DNA of 64,000 bases from Anastatus disparis (Eukaryota > Arthropoda > Insecta > Hymenoptera > Eupelmidae): contig JAFFSR010000221.1 of NCBI GenBank assembly GCA_017163975.1, positions 6,076,001-6,140,000 on the forward strand, written 5' to 3'. The number at the start of each line of letters is the position of its first letter. Positions within the stretch are counted from its first letter, which is position 1. Shown here piece by piece: positions 36,301 through 48,400 of this stretch. Under the pieces are notes generated by a model. That model was not told the origin of the DNA. It was given only the letters and a program-made list of their open reading frames with translations, and made no database searches. The translations under genes and the position numbers were made by a program.

Positions 36301-37714
36301 TGTATATACGAGAAGCACGCCGTGTCAACTAATGAAGACTGGCCGAATTAGGAACGAAGTAAGAGAGGGGGGGAAAAGGGGTACGGAAAGGATCGATACG
36401 TGAACTTTGTAGGTCAGTTTCATGTGTGAATATTAGATCTGGCATAATGAACGCAATAGGCAATGATAATAACGATAATTGACAATAACACTAACAACAT
36501 TGCTTCCTGTAACTAGCCGTGTGTGTATATACGGTAACACATAGGGATCCATGGCCCAATGGATGTCGTATATGCGCGTAAACGCGATGTTTAATGACCC
36601 GCGGCTAACTTAAGATTGTTGTCATTGAACCGCAAACTTTAAGCAAACATAAATCCTTCTTTTTACTTTTTTTAAATTAAGGATTGTATTCTAATCTATT
36701 ATAAGGTATTAATTAAACGAGCGATACTTTAAGTTTAATCATTTTATATTTATAATTTATTAAATTTTTAATGGTATATGATCATTAATTCGTATGTATA
36801 TTATTTGAAAGTAAACAAAGAATAAATCAATAATTTTTCATATTTTTATCATATTTGCCAAATTATGCGTTCGATTTATTAAACTGATAATTCGATGTTA
36901 CTAATGGACTTAATTACAAAAGTTCAACAATTTGAATAAAAATGTAATCATTGTAACAAAAAACGGTATCAAGTAGAAATAAAATTCATTTTAGTTAATA
37001 TACTCGTTTCTCTTATCTATGCAAAACCAAAATAACGTACGTTTGTCAATGTAAATGACATTGTGTTCTTTGACATAAAGCTTTTGAGAAAAGAAAGCTC
37101 GGAAATTGTCTTTTACACTTTTGAAAAGTAAGCTTTTGTTCGCTGAACATCTTTGTGATGATGTTTGCTAAAGGCAAGCACCTGAAACCGACAACGAACG
37201 ACGTTTTTATATATAAATGTCAAGGGGGCGGGGGAGGGGCGCTGTGTAAGTAAGTATACGTCGAAATGATGCATGGACTTGCGGTCCAGTTTATGTCGTC
37301 GTATATGTATTTGTACTTGCTGCTCGTATTATTTATCGCGCCAACTATACTAACACATTTGACTTTTATGGATTATGCCTGGTTTTGTGATAAAAACACG
37401 ACAATGGATGAAGGCCCACCTTAGTACAATGGATTAAATTAAAGTAAAAAAGGCTGAGACTATGTTATATCATCTTTTTGCAAAATTTATTTATATAAGT
37501 ATATCAGCATATGTGATGATTTTTATTCAATGAATTTAATAAAATCTGATTAATTATTTCTTTTAAAGCTAAACTTTTTTTCAACAAAGATAACTCTTAC
37601 AAAATTCTTTTTATTGTAATTATGACATTCAAAATCATCCACGCTAATCTGATTTATATACTTATTCTATAAACTTTTAAATTGCCTTTGTAAAATAACT
37701 AAAGACGAAAATCC

Positions 37715-37717
<3 letters not shown>
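33395..37717. other. Non-coding stretch with many complex islands
   Basis: Islands lie at about 33400-33760, 34200-34680, 34960-35460, 36240-36660 and 37020-37440. The last two contain G-runs: GAGGGGGGGAAAAGGGG near 36364, and GGGGGCGGGGGAGGGGCG at 37224-37241. The segment 35170-35300 has a frame of about 40 codons bounded by stops and without splice signals. No gene can be supported on either strand. The islands are reasonable candidates for regulatory DNA. Confidence 0.35.

Positions 37718-37751
<34 letters not shown>
37718..37751. repeat. (AT)n microsatellite
   Basis: About seventeen uninterrupted AT units. Confidence 0.95.
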
Positions 37752-37756
<5 letters not shown>

Positions 37757-38441
37757 TTAGTATTAAAAAATTATGAAAAATCGCTAAATTTTATTATTCT
37801 TTAGAAATCTAACAATTAAGCAAACTTGATTTTGTTATTTGTCAAATATTAATATTGTTTAAGAATTAACTAAAAGTTGGGCCATCAATATTATTTCCGA
37901 GATAATACAAAAAGTTTATGATTATTTTTTCCAATCGAATATAAACAATATACAACTTTAAATTTAAAAAAAATACTTTTTTTTATTGTATTTCACATTT
38001 TTGGCCGTTTTTTAATGCAACTGGATTTTCAGTTGTCTATCATCACTTATTTTTTATTAGAAAATTTTATTGATTATAACTTAGCAAATAATGATCATAC
38101 TTCAATGCACCGATAAGCAAGATTTATAATTAAAAGTTCGACAATGATCATAAATCAATATACAATGACAATTAAGATTCGAAATTGTATTAAACTATTG
38201 AAAGAGCACATTGAGCGAAAATTTGAATCAAACGCATGAACAATTTGACATTAAAGTCACTAGAGAGGATTAACGTATTTCTCATAGATGACTGAAAACC
38301 AAGTGGAGTAACGGTTAACGAAAGCTCAAGAGAAGGATACAGTTAATATCTACATATCATCTCATCGGACTAAACTGGATATTATCTTGGCACTTGTATG
38401 AGCACAGTTACCTAACAGCTCAACGCTTCAACTGTATTAAA
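37752..38441. other. AT-rich DNA, more complex towards the SINE
   Basis: Nothing recognisable to about 38200. From 38210 to 38440 the sequence is more complex but has no convincing open frame or RNA. Confidence 0.45.
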
Positions 38442-38622
38442 GAGGTCGTCAGTAGCTCATTCGGTAGAGCGATGGATTCGTAATCTCGAGGTCCCGAGTT
38501 CGAATCACGCTCTCGGCCAATTTATATAAGCACCACTGTATATTGCATGTGCTTTGTTCGCACTGACGATCACCGTAGCTAGTTAGTATCGCAATGATAG
38601 CATACATATAGCAACGTTAAAA
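38442..38622 (+). mobile_element. tRNA-Thr-like SINE, copy D
   Basis: The only plus-strand copy. The head starts GAGGTCGTCAGTAGCTCATTCGG, with anticodon loop TTCGTAA (CGT, threonine) at about 38477-38483, and the B-box is GAGTTCGAATCACGC. The body reads CACCACTGTATATTGCATG, then GACGATCACCG and GCAATGATAGCAT, and ends in an A-rich tail. The anticodon stem is poorly paired and there is no acceptor pairing, so this is not a working tRNA gene. Confidence 0.9.
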
Positions 38623-41600
38623 AGAATTTAAAAAATGCATTGCAAATAATTTTTCTCCTTTTTTTTTTAAATAGTTATATATTAGTCAAAATTTTTTAAT
38701 ATGAAATCTAAATTATATTAAGCAATTGTAATTTTTGTTAGTGAGTTTGTTTAAAATTTTTTATGATCAATGATGAAACATTAAAGAGTTTATTTCCAAT
38801 TGACACTTATGTTACTTACATTTTTTTTATTATTTTTACAAACTCGGAAATTTATTATTTTCGTATTATTTATTTTTATAAAATTTTAATTCATGAAAAA
38901 TTATAAAATTTTCTCATAAAAATTTTATTAGAATCATTACATAAACTTTATGAGATGTTTATTTTTTAAACATACTTTTATGATAAAGTTTTTAATAAAA
39001 ATTTTTAAAGTTTCACAAAAAATACAATGTTTAAATAACTATATATTTAAAAAATATATAAAATACATATAAAAAAGACAATAAAAATATGTAAATTCGA
39101 TAAGATTTAAAAGAGATATTAAAATAACGATTCCGCATAAATTTTACAAAAACAATATTTTTTATGTCAAAGAATCATAACAGTCCTAAAATACAACAAT
39201 CATCATGCCTTTTACAACAAATTGATGGATTTAATATTTCAACAGATGATTACTAATAGTATGATTGTAATCGTAATTTTAGTGATACATTTTATACTTT
39301 TATTTACATTTGTTTCTCGTCATATTATTGTTTTATTGTTTTATACATATATGTATGTATATATATATTTACATGTATTTATTTATATAATTATATTATT
39401 GTCAACGATAAATGTTAAATAATGTATTGTACTGTATGACTGCACCATAATCGTGCCAAACAATGTGCATACGTGTTGCAAGCGCATCTAATAATATGCG
39501 TATGACTGCTTTAGTTAACGCACCGTAATTTACCATGCGTAGAGAGCTCAGAATCACGTATGTATGAATGAAATTATACAATTTGGTAAAGGCACAAAAA
39601 CCAAATTTATACAATAAAAGAAAAATTCTTTCATTTCGTTAATCTTTCAAAGAATGAATTCAAAAAATTCGTGTTTTATCGTACTATTCTAATGTGAAAA
39701 TTTAAAAAAAAATTGTTGCAAAATATTTTGTTGGTATGAAATACGTACTAAATTTAGTAAATGCTATAATAATTTTAACATAAAATATAATTTGTTTATG
39801 AAAATTAAGTGGTTATGAAGTAGCATAAACGTTTATTAATTTTCATCGTATATAATTCATATTAAATTTTTTTTAACAGTGAATCAATGTAAAATGACAA
39901 TAGTTATAATAAAAATAAAATTAGAAAAAATCTTCCCTTAAAATGTATTATTTTATTAATAACTATCAAAAACCAAAATAAACTGAAAAAAAAATCTGAA
40001 TTAATATTCATCAGTTATTGCCGATACTTGATGCATAGTGCAAAATAGGGATACACTAATAACAGTTTATAATTAATTCATTGGATTAAACTTTCCATCC
40101 TATACCTGGTATACATTACTCGAACCCTAAAGCCAAAGGGTTTGCTCTTTACTCTTACAGAGCTGCAACGGACAAGTGTTCTCTTTCCTTGTAGGGAAAC
40201 TGTAGACTATGCGCTCAGTATCCACGGCACGTTTCTTGTCATATCGAAGATGATTTAATGTGCACGAGTGAACGTACTGAATTTCCCGAAAGATAAGAAT
40301 AATTTTACAAAAGTAATAAAAAATAACATTTCAGATGTAATTCCGATGAATTTATCCAACTTTACTACCAACTTATCAAACTATGAACGTTCTAGAAATT
40401 ATTTATGTTTATTTATAAATGTTGTTGAAACCGCGTTGAATAGAAAATAAATAAGCTTACCGGGATTTCCTAAATTTCGGTAAAAAAAAACTTTGAATAT
40501 CACTTCGGAGAAAAATATATTTATAAGATAAACTATAGTTTTTATTCATATACCCTGTTGATCGTCTGGTATACGTAAGAAACTCGTAGACTTTGGCGTA
40601 GACACGAAATATTCTTATACGGTAATACAAGAGAGAAGAAAATAAATTGCGTATAGCGGCGGAGCAACTCAGCGGGTTGACGTTGTCGTGAGACAATATA
40701 TCTTGGTGTAAAGGTTGCATAAATAAAAGCTCCTGTAAAGTACAGTAAAACTCTCTTTTCTCTATTATTTTCGTTATACAGATAGAGAACCAAAGTGAGA
40801 AAGAAAAAAAAAGCAGAACAAAAAGAAATAAAGAAAAAAAAGACACCCTGACGTTCTACTTCAATTTATCAAGGACTGAAGAAAACTCAGCCGTCGTCGT
40901 TCTGCCCTTGTGCTTGGCGTTTGTCCTCAGAGCTTGAAGAACGTATACCAATGTACCCTTTTCTTCTCCCTTAAACCTTTCTCTCCTCTTTTTTTTTTAT
41001 TCTTCCTCTTCTTATTCGTCTTCCCGACCAACGCTTAATGGAGTCTAAATGATGATTCACGGGTTTCTTACTTCGGCTGCCGCACACCATGAATGACCAA
41101 CGAGACGTTTGCACAATTTATCAAGCATTCATCTCGCGGCATTGGAGTTCAATCTAAAAAAGGGTATGTTCTTTTTTTTTTTTGCTAAAGCTGTTGTTAC
41201 ACGTGATCGCCTGTTTAGAAAAACACACACTGTTAGTCTTTTAGTTCTTTTTTTTTTCTTCTTTTTTTAGATTTGGGGCGTGCGAAACGTTTTTTCTTTA
41301 TCAAGAGTTGGCTTGAATACTTAAAAGTCTGGTTCCTTTGAATAGATTGTGTACAATAAAGTCGTACGTGACTCTGTTTTTTATAAAACTTCGATAAAAG
41401 TGTTTACTCTTAAACTTTTACAGATGAACATTTTGCAGATTAATAGTAATGATTAAACAAATATTTTTCTTCACATTAAAATACAGACAGAAATTAGTTG
41501 TATTATTGTGAAAATATATACAAATTGTTCATGATTGTATCTTTAAATATCTAATTTAATATTATCCATATTTTTTTCTAATAATAACGATTATTACCAC

Positions 41601-44278
41601 ACACGTACTAATATATTGATAGAAATTATTTCGATAAATAGCTAATAATTTATTACTCCTTTTATATTTCAGTTATTCCACGTATTTCTAAAATTGATAA
41701 GTTTAAATTAATACAATACTTCGAAACCCATCAATAAAGTCTTGTAAGGTCGATCATAAATTATAGAGTCGTTTAGGTAAAAAAATATATGATCCTTAGA
41801 AGGTAGTTTTTCATAATAAATTTTCGCAGAGTTTGAAATTTTCAAGTTGGAAAATTTTGAAAAATCTTTGTAAAATGATTATTTATTGATCGATTTATTA
41901 TATTTTAACAAAATTTATATTAAATTAATTTTATAAATATATTTCAAGGAATTTGGAAATAAAAGAACAATAAATACGGAATCACGTATATTTCATCAAA
42001 CATCTTCATATTTAAATGTAAACAAACAAAAAATGATGTCGATTTAATGTTTCTTTAATAAAGAAACTGTTTTCAGAAATCTATTCTTTAATTTCTCAAT
42101 TTTCAATTATTCGAGTTTTATTCTCAATAGAAATGAAATGTTTACTGAGAAACAAACGGGTTTTATATTTGTTAAAAATATTATTTGTAAAGAAAAAAAC
42201 AATGTAGAATTTAATTTTCATATCAATTGCTAACTGCCAAAACTATATGTCATTGGCAATATTTGGAGCAATTTCGAAATTTTCTTTACGCCATATTTAT
42301 AAAGCACAGAGTAGGAGAGAAGCTCTTGCTACATATTCAATTCTGCGGTTCCGCTCAAATAAATTCAATAAGAGTATGTCGGAAAAATTTGAGTTGAATT
42401 CAATCTATGAAAAATCTCAACGAATAAAGTAAAATTCGGTTGAAAATGCATTTTAGCAGAGGTACGTGCGAATAACTGCAAATTCCATCTTTCTCTCTTT
42501 TCTTTCTCTCTCCCTTTTTCGTGAAAATGATTGACTACTCGACTAGACGATGGTAGCACACACCCACACACACACACCAGTTTGAACCAGCTGGCTTAAG
42601 CGGCAGATTATGCAGCTTAGAGCAAGTGACCTACGACCACAGGACATAGTATACCACTTTTCCCGATAGCTCCCCGGGCCTTTCTCTCTTTCTCTCTATC
42701 TCATTCGCTCGTTCTCTCCCTGTCTCACTTAACCTGTAAAACTGACGTCTACATTGACTTTTAATCCAATATTGTGAGCGCAAACGTTAAGCTTAATTCT
42801 TCTTTAATAATGAGAGGTATTATCCATATACGATATGGAAAACGATGAACTTTTGCCTTTCTTTTTTTTTGCACCCGGACTGGCTGGCAAGCTCTGGATG
42901 AAATATTCAATATATGCTAATCAGCGGAGTAAATGATACTATATTGTGTATAAAAGTAATGCAACATTAAACCAGCCTTGTATTTCGTAATAATGGAAGC
43001 TGTTTAAAGTGTTGAGTTAGTTAAAACAATTTCTCCCTGTAATATCATGTTATCGCGAGCTTATTTCTAAGAGAGCTCTTTCATTTTAGATAATCAAATT
43101 AGCGTTTTAATCAAATTTTTTCTTCGCTAATTAATTTTGTTTTGTTGAAAGAATTTTTTTTATATTATTGCGAATTTCTGAGATTTAGAAAAAAAAAAGA
43201 ATTTAATTTATGTTTCATGTGTTCCACATAGCCGAATTAATACGATTATTTTAAATTCTAAAAATAAGTAGTGGTAGCGAGAAACAGCATGTTTTCGACC
43301 AATTAATTTTCTACTTAGCATTTTAGTTAACAATGTTTTTTTTTAAATGGAATGGATTATTTAATCTGAATATAGTTAACAAAAATTTTTATTTAAAAAT
43401 ATAATACATTGAAATATAATAAAACTTAATTGATTTTATTATTTTGTGCTCCGGGTATTAAAATAAACGATCGAAGTAATAAATAAAAAAAAATTTATTA
43501 TTTTATAAGCATAACCGATACTCGTTTTATGAATTAATAAATATCAATAAATTGAAATAAATACATTTGTCGTAAATGATATATACGTTTTTATATTACA
43601 TGTTAAATAACATTTATTTACTCGATAGATTTTAAATGAAAGTCATTTTGTACAATAAAACGTTCTCGATTATCAATGTAACATTTACAACGATAATTTA
43701 ACTAATTGGAAACTTGAATTTATGATAAAATTTTAATCGCGACGTTATTACATTTAAAATTGAATATATTTGTTTACGATTAATTCATGCGGATTCAAAG
43801 AAATTATTTATTTAAGCTATAGATAAGCGTATCAATCGTTATTATTGTAAATTGTTAATTTCTAATATTGTTCTACATTATATTACTTATTCATTATGAT
43901 ACTATTCTAGTGCAGGTTGGATCGTTTATGTTTATTTGTATCGAATATAGGATCATTTCATGTATTAATAATCAAGATATTTAACAGTATATTTAAAACT
44001 TACAAGGCAAAAGCTTTTTGTAGTTTCTACATCAATTATTTCTGTAATCAAAAGATAAGCGAGACAAAACCAGTTAATATTTTGTTTTACAATCTTTGTA
44101 AGTTAAAAAACTTCAAAACTGGTTATATGACTCACGAACTAAATATAATAAAAATATTTCTAGTATATTTTTAGCATGACATCCGAATGTTGATTGAAAA
44201 GTGATCTTTGAAAATCTTACCCTTGACGAGATGAAAGGGACGAAGTACAGTTTTTTTTCATTTCTTTTCTAGAATGCG
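38623..44278. other. Non-coding stretch with complex islands
   Basis: AT-rich overall. Islands lie at about 39420-39600, 40080-40270, 40500-41340 and 42230-42980. The piece at 42890-42990 has ATATGCTAATCAGCGG (POU-like octamer ATGCTAAT) and TGTATAAAAG, and reads like a regulatory module. Pyrimidine tracts occur at 40970-41020, 42480-42520 and 42680-42725. Short open frames match nothing I know. Confidence 0.35.
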
Positions 44279-44317
44279 AGATATCAGCTTACAAGGTAAG
44301 TGTAAACTGATATCTCA
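44279..44317. ncRNA. miRNA-like hairpin, unassigned
   Basis: Arm GAGATATCAGCTTACA (44279-44294), a seven-base loop AGGTAAG, and arm TGTAAACTGATATCTC (44302-44317) pair at 15 of 16 positions with one C-A mismatch. The stem does not extend cleanly outside, so it is shorter than a typical pre-miRNA (about 22 paired bases). I recognise no known insect miRNA in either arm. It could equally be a foldback repeat. Transcription strand unknown. Confidence 0.25.
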
Positions 44318-45399
44318 TATTGTGAATATCAACACGAAATTCGAGTCTTCGATTTTGCTCTATCTTCGGAATATTTTTTCTTATATCAAATTCTAAGCGT
44401 AGTCGCGTCTGTTTGGTCTAACATTCGATCTTTTAAAAGTTATGAGCTACTTTGTCTGAATTATACGGATTTTTTAAGAAAATTGTATTACTTGTAAGGC
44501 CGTGCACCTTTTGAATTGGTGATTCTTAAAGAATCTTACGAAAATCATGAAAAATTTACTAACTTACTTTTATTAATGAAATTGCTAAAAATTCTATAGA
44601 ACATATCACGATTTATAAGAAACATATCTAAAATAGAATTTGCTCCTTAAGTATGGTAGGTTTATTAGGGAATGGTTTTTTTAAGGATCTCTCTTCATTT
44701 TAGAGATGCGAAATAGCAAGTGAATGTTATTAAATAATAAACACAATTTTTAAATTCAAGTGACAAAGTAACACGTTTTAAATGAAAAATGTCAAATGTT
44801 ATTTGAATCAATAAAGATGACATAAAATATTGACGTTCATGAAAATGATTGAAAAAATAAATTTTTCCGTTTTTAAAAATCACTAGAATGATCCTATATC
44901 GAAACTATTTTACAAAAATACTTGAAAATTTTAAGTGCCCATTAAATTATTGAGCTTGACTTGTGCACAAAATTTGGTATCATATAAACACACATATCCA
45001 TGCACCTTCACAAGGGCATATAGACATTTTGAATAAAATCGTTTTTTTTTTAACATTTTGGATCAAAATATTAACTTTTGCATGAAATATCAGAAAGCAA
45101 AATTTAGTCATTTTTATGATGTAAAATATCTAAAGTATGAGCAAAACTTTAAGAAATAAATTCCTATTTACCTGGAAGATATAGCAATCATAAAATCGTA
45201 TTATACACATACACATACAAGTCTTACGCGTGCATTGAAGTATATGCAAACGTACGTATTTTAAAGTCAACCAAACATAATGCTCATTTAATTTTTTCAA
45301 TTGTTTAACAATCATCACATTTGTTTGTCTATTACAGGATTAATGAGCAATGAATGTTTACAACAAAGGATGTAATCTGCATTGGTTTTTGTACCAATT
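44318..45399. other. AT-rich DNA with one dispersed-repeat copy
   Basis: Apart from the repeat at 44401-44460 the stretch is AT-rich and shows no gene. Confidence 0.45.
44401..44460. repeat. Diverged dispersed repeat, copy 1
   Basis: AGTCGCGTCTGTTTGGTCTA, then AAAGTTATGAGCTACTTTGT, resembles 51617-51673 along its whole length by eye. Similarity continues weakly to the left (GGAATATTTTTTCTTA). Confidence 0.5.
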
Positions 45400-45465
45400 A
45401 ATAGAGATTGGGATTCGAATTCAGGTCAACGGATTACAAATCAATTGTTCTGTCTAATATGGGCT
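45400..45465 (-). repeat. Eroded tRNA-Thr-like relic
   Basis: Read on the minus strand this has GATTTGTAATCC, with an anticodon-loop-like TTTGTAA (TGT, threonine). GACCTGAATTCGAATCCCAA follows at the spacing of a T-arm/B-box, and TTAGACAGAACAATTG stands where the D-arm/A-box belongs. The order and spacing match the SINE heads elsewhere in the window but the bases are far more diverged, and I could not trace the SINE body next to it. It is an old tRNA pseudogene or a relic of a related SINE. Confidence 0.45.
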
Positions 45466-48400
45466 TTTCAAACATTTAAAAAATAATCCCTAAAAGCAAA
45501 ATACATTATAATTAACGTTTTAACTGTAATAAGTTCATAATGTTGACGTTTTACTATGTAAATTAAATACGATAAATGGTGTAATGTGCTTAATAATTAA
45601 CCTATATACTGTATTTGAATATCAAAATTTGTTTACCGAGAACTCGTGAATCGATAAGAAACTTAATCCTCTATGTTGCTCCAAGTTTATATGAACAGTT
45701 ATTAGAAATAATCAGCTAAATAAATTATTTATGTCACAAATCAATGTTAATTTACAACTAATTTGCTTGTTTACGTAAGAGAAGATTATTTCTCTAAGAA
45801 TACAAAATACTGTTCAAGATATTTACTAAAATCTTTAATTGAAAATTAAATTCTTTTTCAGGGCTTATTTTAATGGATTTTAGTTTTCGAGATATTCACC
45901 TACCTCTATTTACACAATCTGTATAATTTCATTAAATATACTCACAATTTTTATTGATCAATGCATGATTACGTCCAAACACTTAACAATAATTGAAATA
46001 AAATACTATTTCAATAAAAACTGGAGAGATGCTTTTTTTAGAAAATCGTTTTATTACAATTTGCATAGAATTTATAGTTCTTAAATTGAAGATCAATCGC
46101 GATTAAAAATAATTAAATTGATTAGTTTTATTTTGAAGAAAGTTATTTATAAATAGTAGTAATAAAAAACTTATCTGTAAATAAACGTATATAAAGTACT
46201 AAAATAGTTTCATTGATAATCTGTCGATACAGTCAATTGATCAATTTTCAATTCGTTTAAAATTTCTAGACAACATAATCGGATGCGCTTACGTCGCTTT
46301 TGTTGCAAAATGACAAAAGTCTTTTGTGGTTCGACAATAATTTTTTATCCTTTTTTCGAGATATAAAGAAAAAAAAAAGGCAACTTCATCTGTCGTACTT
46401 GTGACAAGTACATCAACCGCCAGCATGTAAATAATTCGCCTGAAATACTGTCGTAAAGCGTTTGCAGCATCAATTCCCCCAGCTGAGACTCTCTCTCTCT
46501 CTTTGTCGAGTTTGCAAATTTCGCCAAAACTGAAATATTGACAGTATAAAATGTAACTCAAAACTTGCGTGTTAAGGTACATAACGTGTAAATTTATCAG
46601 AATTTGTAATAAATTTATAATATTTTCCATGAATATATTAATATTTGTACAGATTTTTGGACGATCAAAACGTTATTTCAAATATTAAAATTTATAAATT
46701 TTGTAAAGTTTTAAATAAATGCAGATTTTACACGATATGATGTGATTAATAATGTTTATTTTAATATTCAAATAACGAGATTAAATAAAGCTACACGGAA
46801 AATCTAAATCATCATCCTGAAATTTCATAAAGAAATTCATTATTAATGTACATATTCCCATGTTAAAGTTATTATGATTTATGAATAGCGTAAAAAGTAT
46901 ACATTGTTTGAATGAACATTATTCTGATTATTTAATTTAATTTTATATGATCATAATATTTATACTAACAAAAATTAAATAAATTTTAAACTTTCATAAG
47001 ATCTACATTGTATATTGAGCATGTATATCCCACCTAGTAGAAAAGGTAAATGCTGTGGTCAGACAATTGAAACGGTCTCGTAGTTACCTAGATTACTTTG
47101 ATAAGAAATGATCCATATAACAAGCGGCTCCATCTATATCCATTTAAATTCTCCTTTCATCTTCAAGTACATAATACTCGCAGTCGGTAAAATCATGTAT
47201 GATCATAAAATTTTTAATACGTTTTATGATTTCATGATATAGGATATATACGTTTGCACATATGCATTGTTGCAAATTTTAAAAGAAAGAAAAAAAAATT
47301 TCTTCCTACAAGTAAAAAGCGTGTACTCATCTACTGTATACAAATCTTGAAAAATTTAACTTTTCTACCTAGTTTATTTGAAAGAAAAAGAAAATTCAGG
47401 GATTTCCTGTCTATATACAGCTGCGTTATTATTCGGGTGGGACACTGAAAGTTCAACGCGTCAAACAACGTCGCGCTAGAAAGAAATAGAGATAGAGAAG
47501 AGAGAGAGAGAGAGGAAAAAAGTAAAAAAGAGAAATGGTTCTTCTTTTGCTCTAACATATAACAGAAGCCTCGCACATAATAAAAAGGGAAGCGAAGGTA
47601 GAAAATGCGATTTCTTGTCACGTAGTGGCCCGAGCTACCTTAGGAACGCTTCGAAGTTTTCCTGCGCGCTACTATACTCTTCAGTGCGAAAGAGAGAGGC
47701 ATTTTTTTTTTTACTTTTTTTCTTTTTTTTTTAAGACAAGTTCTAAGTTATGCCAAAAGTTACGCCCAGTAACAACCCATGAAAGTGTTTTCTCGTCTTT
47801 TACGTCCTGTCGCAATCGCTTTTCGAGATTTAGCGAATTCGTTTCTTGAAATTTAATGCGTGATTTTCTTTCTTTAAGATTTTTCCTTTTTTTTTTCTTT
47901 GTCTCTTACCAACAGTAGCGTTGGACATCGTTCGAGATTTCAAGAAAAAAAAATCAAAGGTATAAAATATCAATAATAATAATAGAGGTAAGGAAAAACA
48001 AAGGAAAAAAATTAAAAAAAAGCGAGTTGATAGATAAAAGAAAGAAAGCGAGATATTCCAAGAGTAAACAAGCCAATTTTTCATTTTAAGTGGTATATAT
48101 GTGGAAGAGAATAGTGCGACTTATTTGCTCAGCTGCGTTATAGTGCCTATTTATAACTGGAACTTTGTATGGGGGAAAGAGGCAAGATAGGCGATGGAGA
48201 TCAATATTTATTTGTGTCAATATATGTATTTATCCGTGCGCTTATTGCTTTAAGCTTGTATCGATGGTATCAACAGTTTGTATGACATAATCTTCATGCA
48301 GTTTATTATTTTCTTATTTATAGGGCTGAAACTCGTTGTTTCGCTTATTTTTTTACATAATGTTTTAGAAAAGTAAATTCAAGCTTTAATATTTAAAAAA

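Noticed and set aside
33470..37420. Shared ACAATGGATGAAG words at about 33471 and 37401
   Set aside because: A 13-base match between two places is expected by chance in 64 kb of biased sequence; the flanks do not align.
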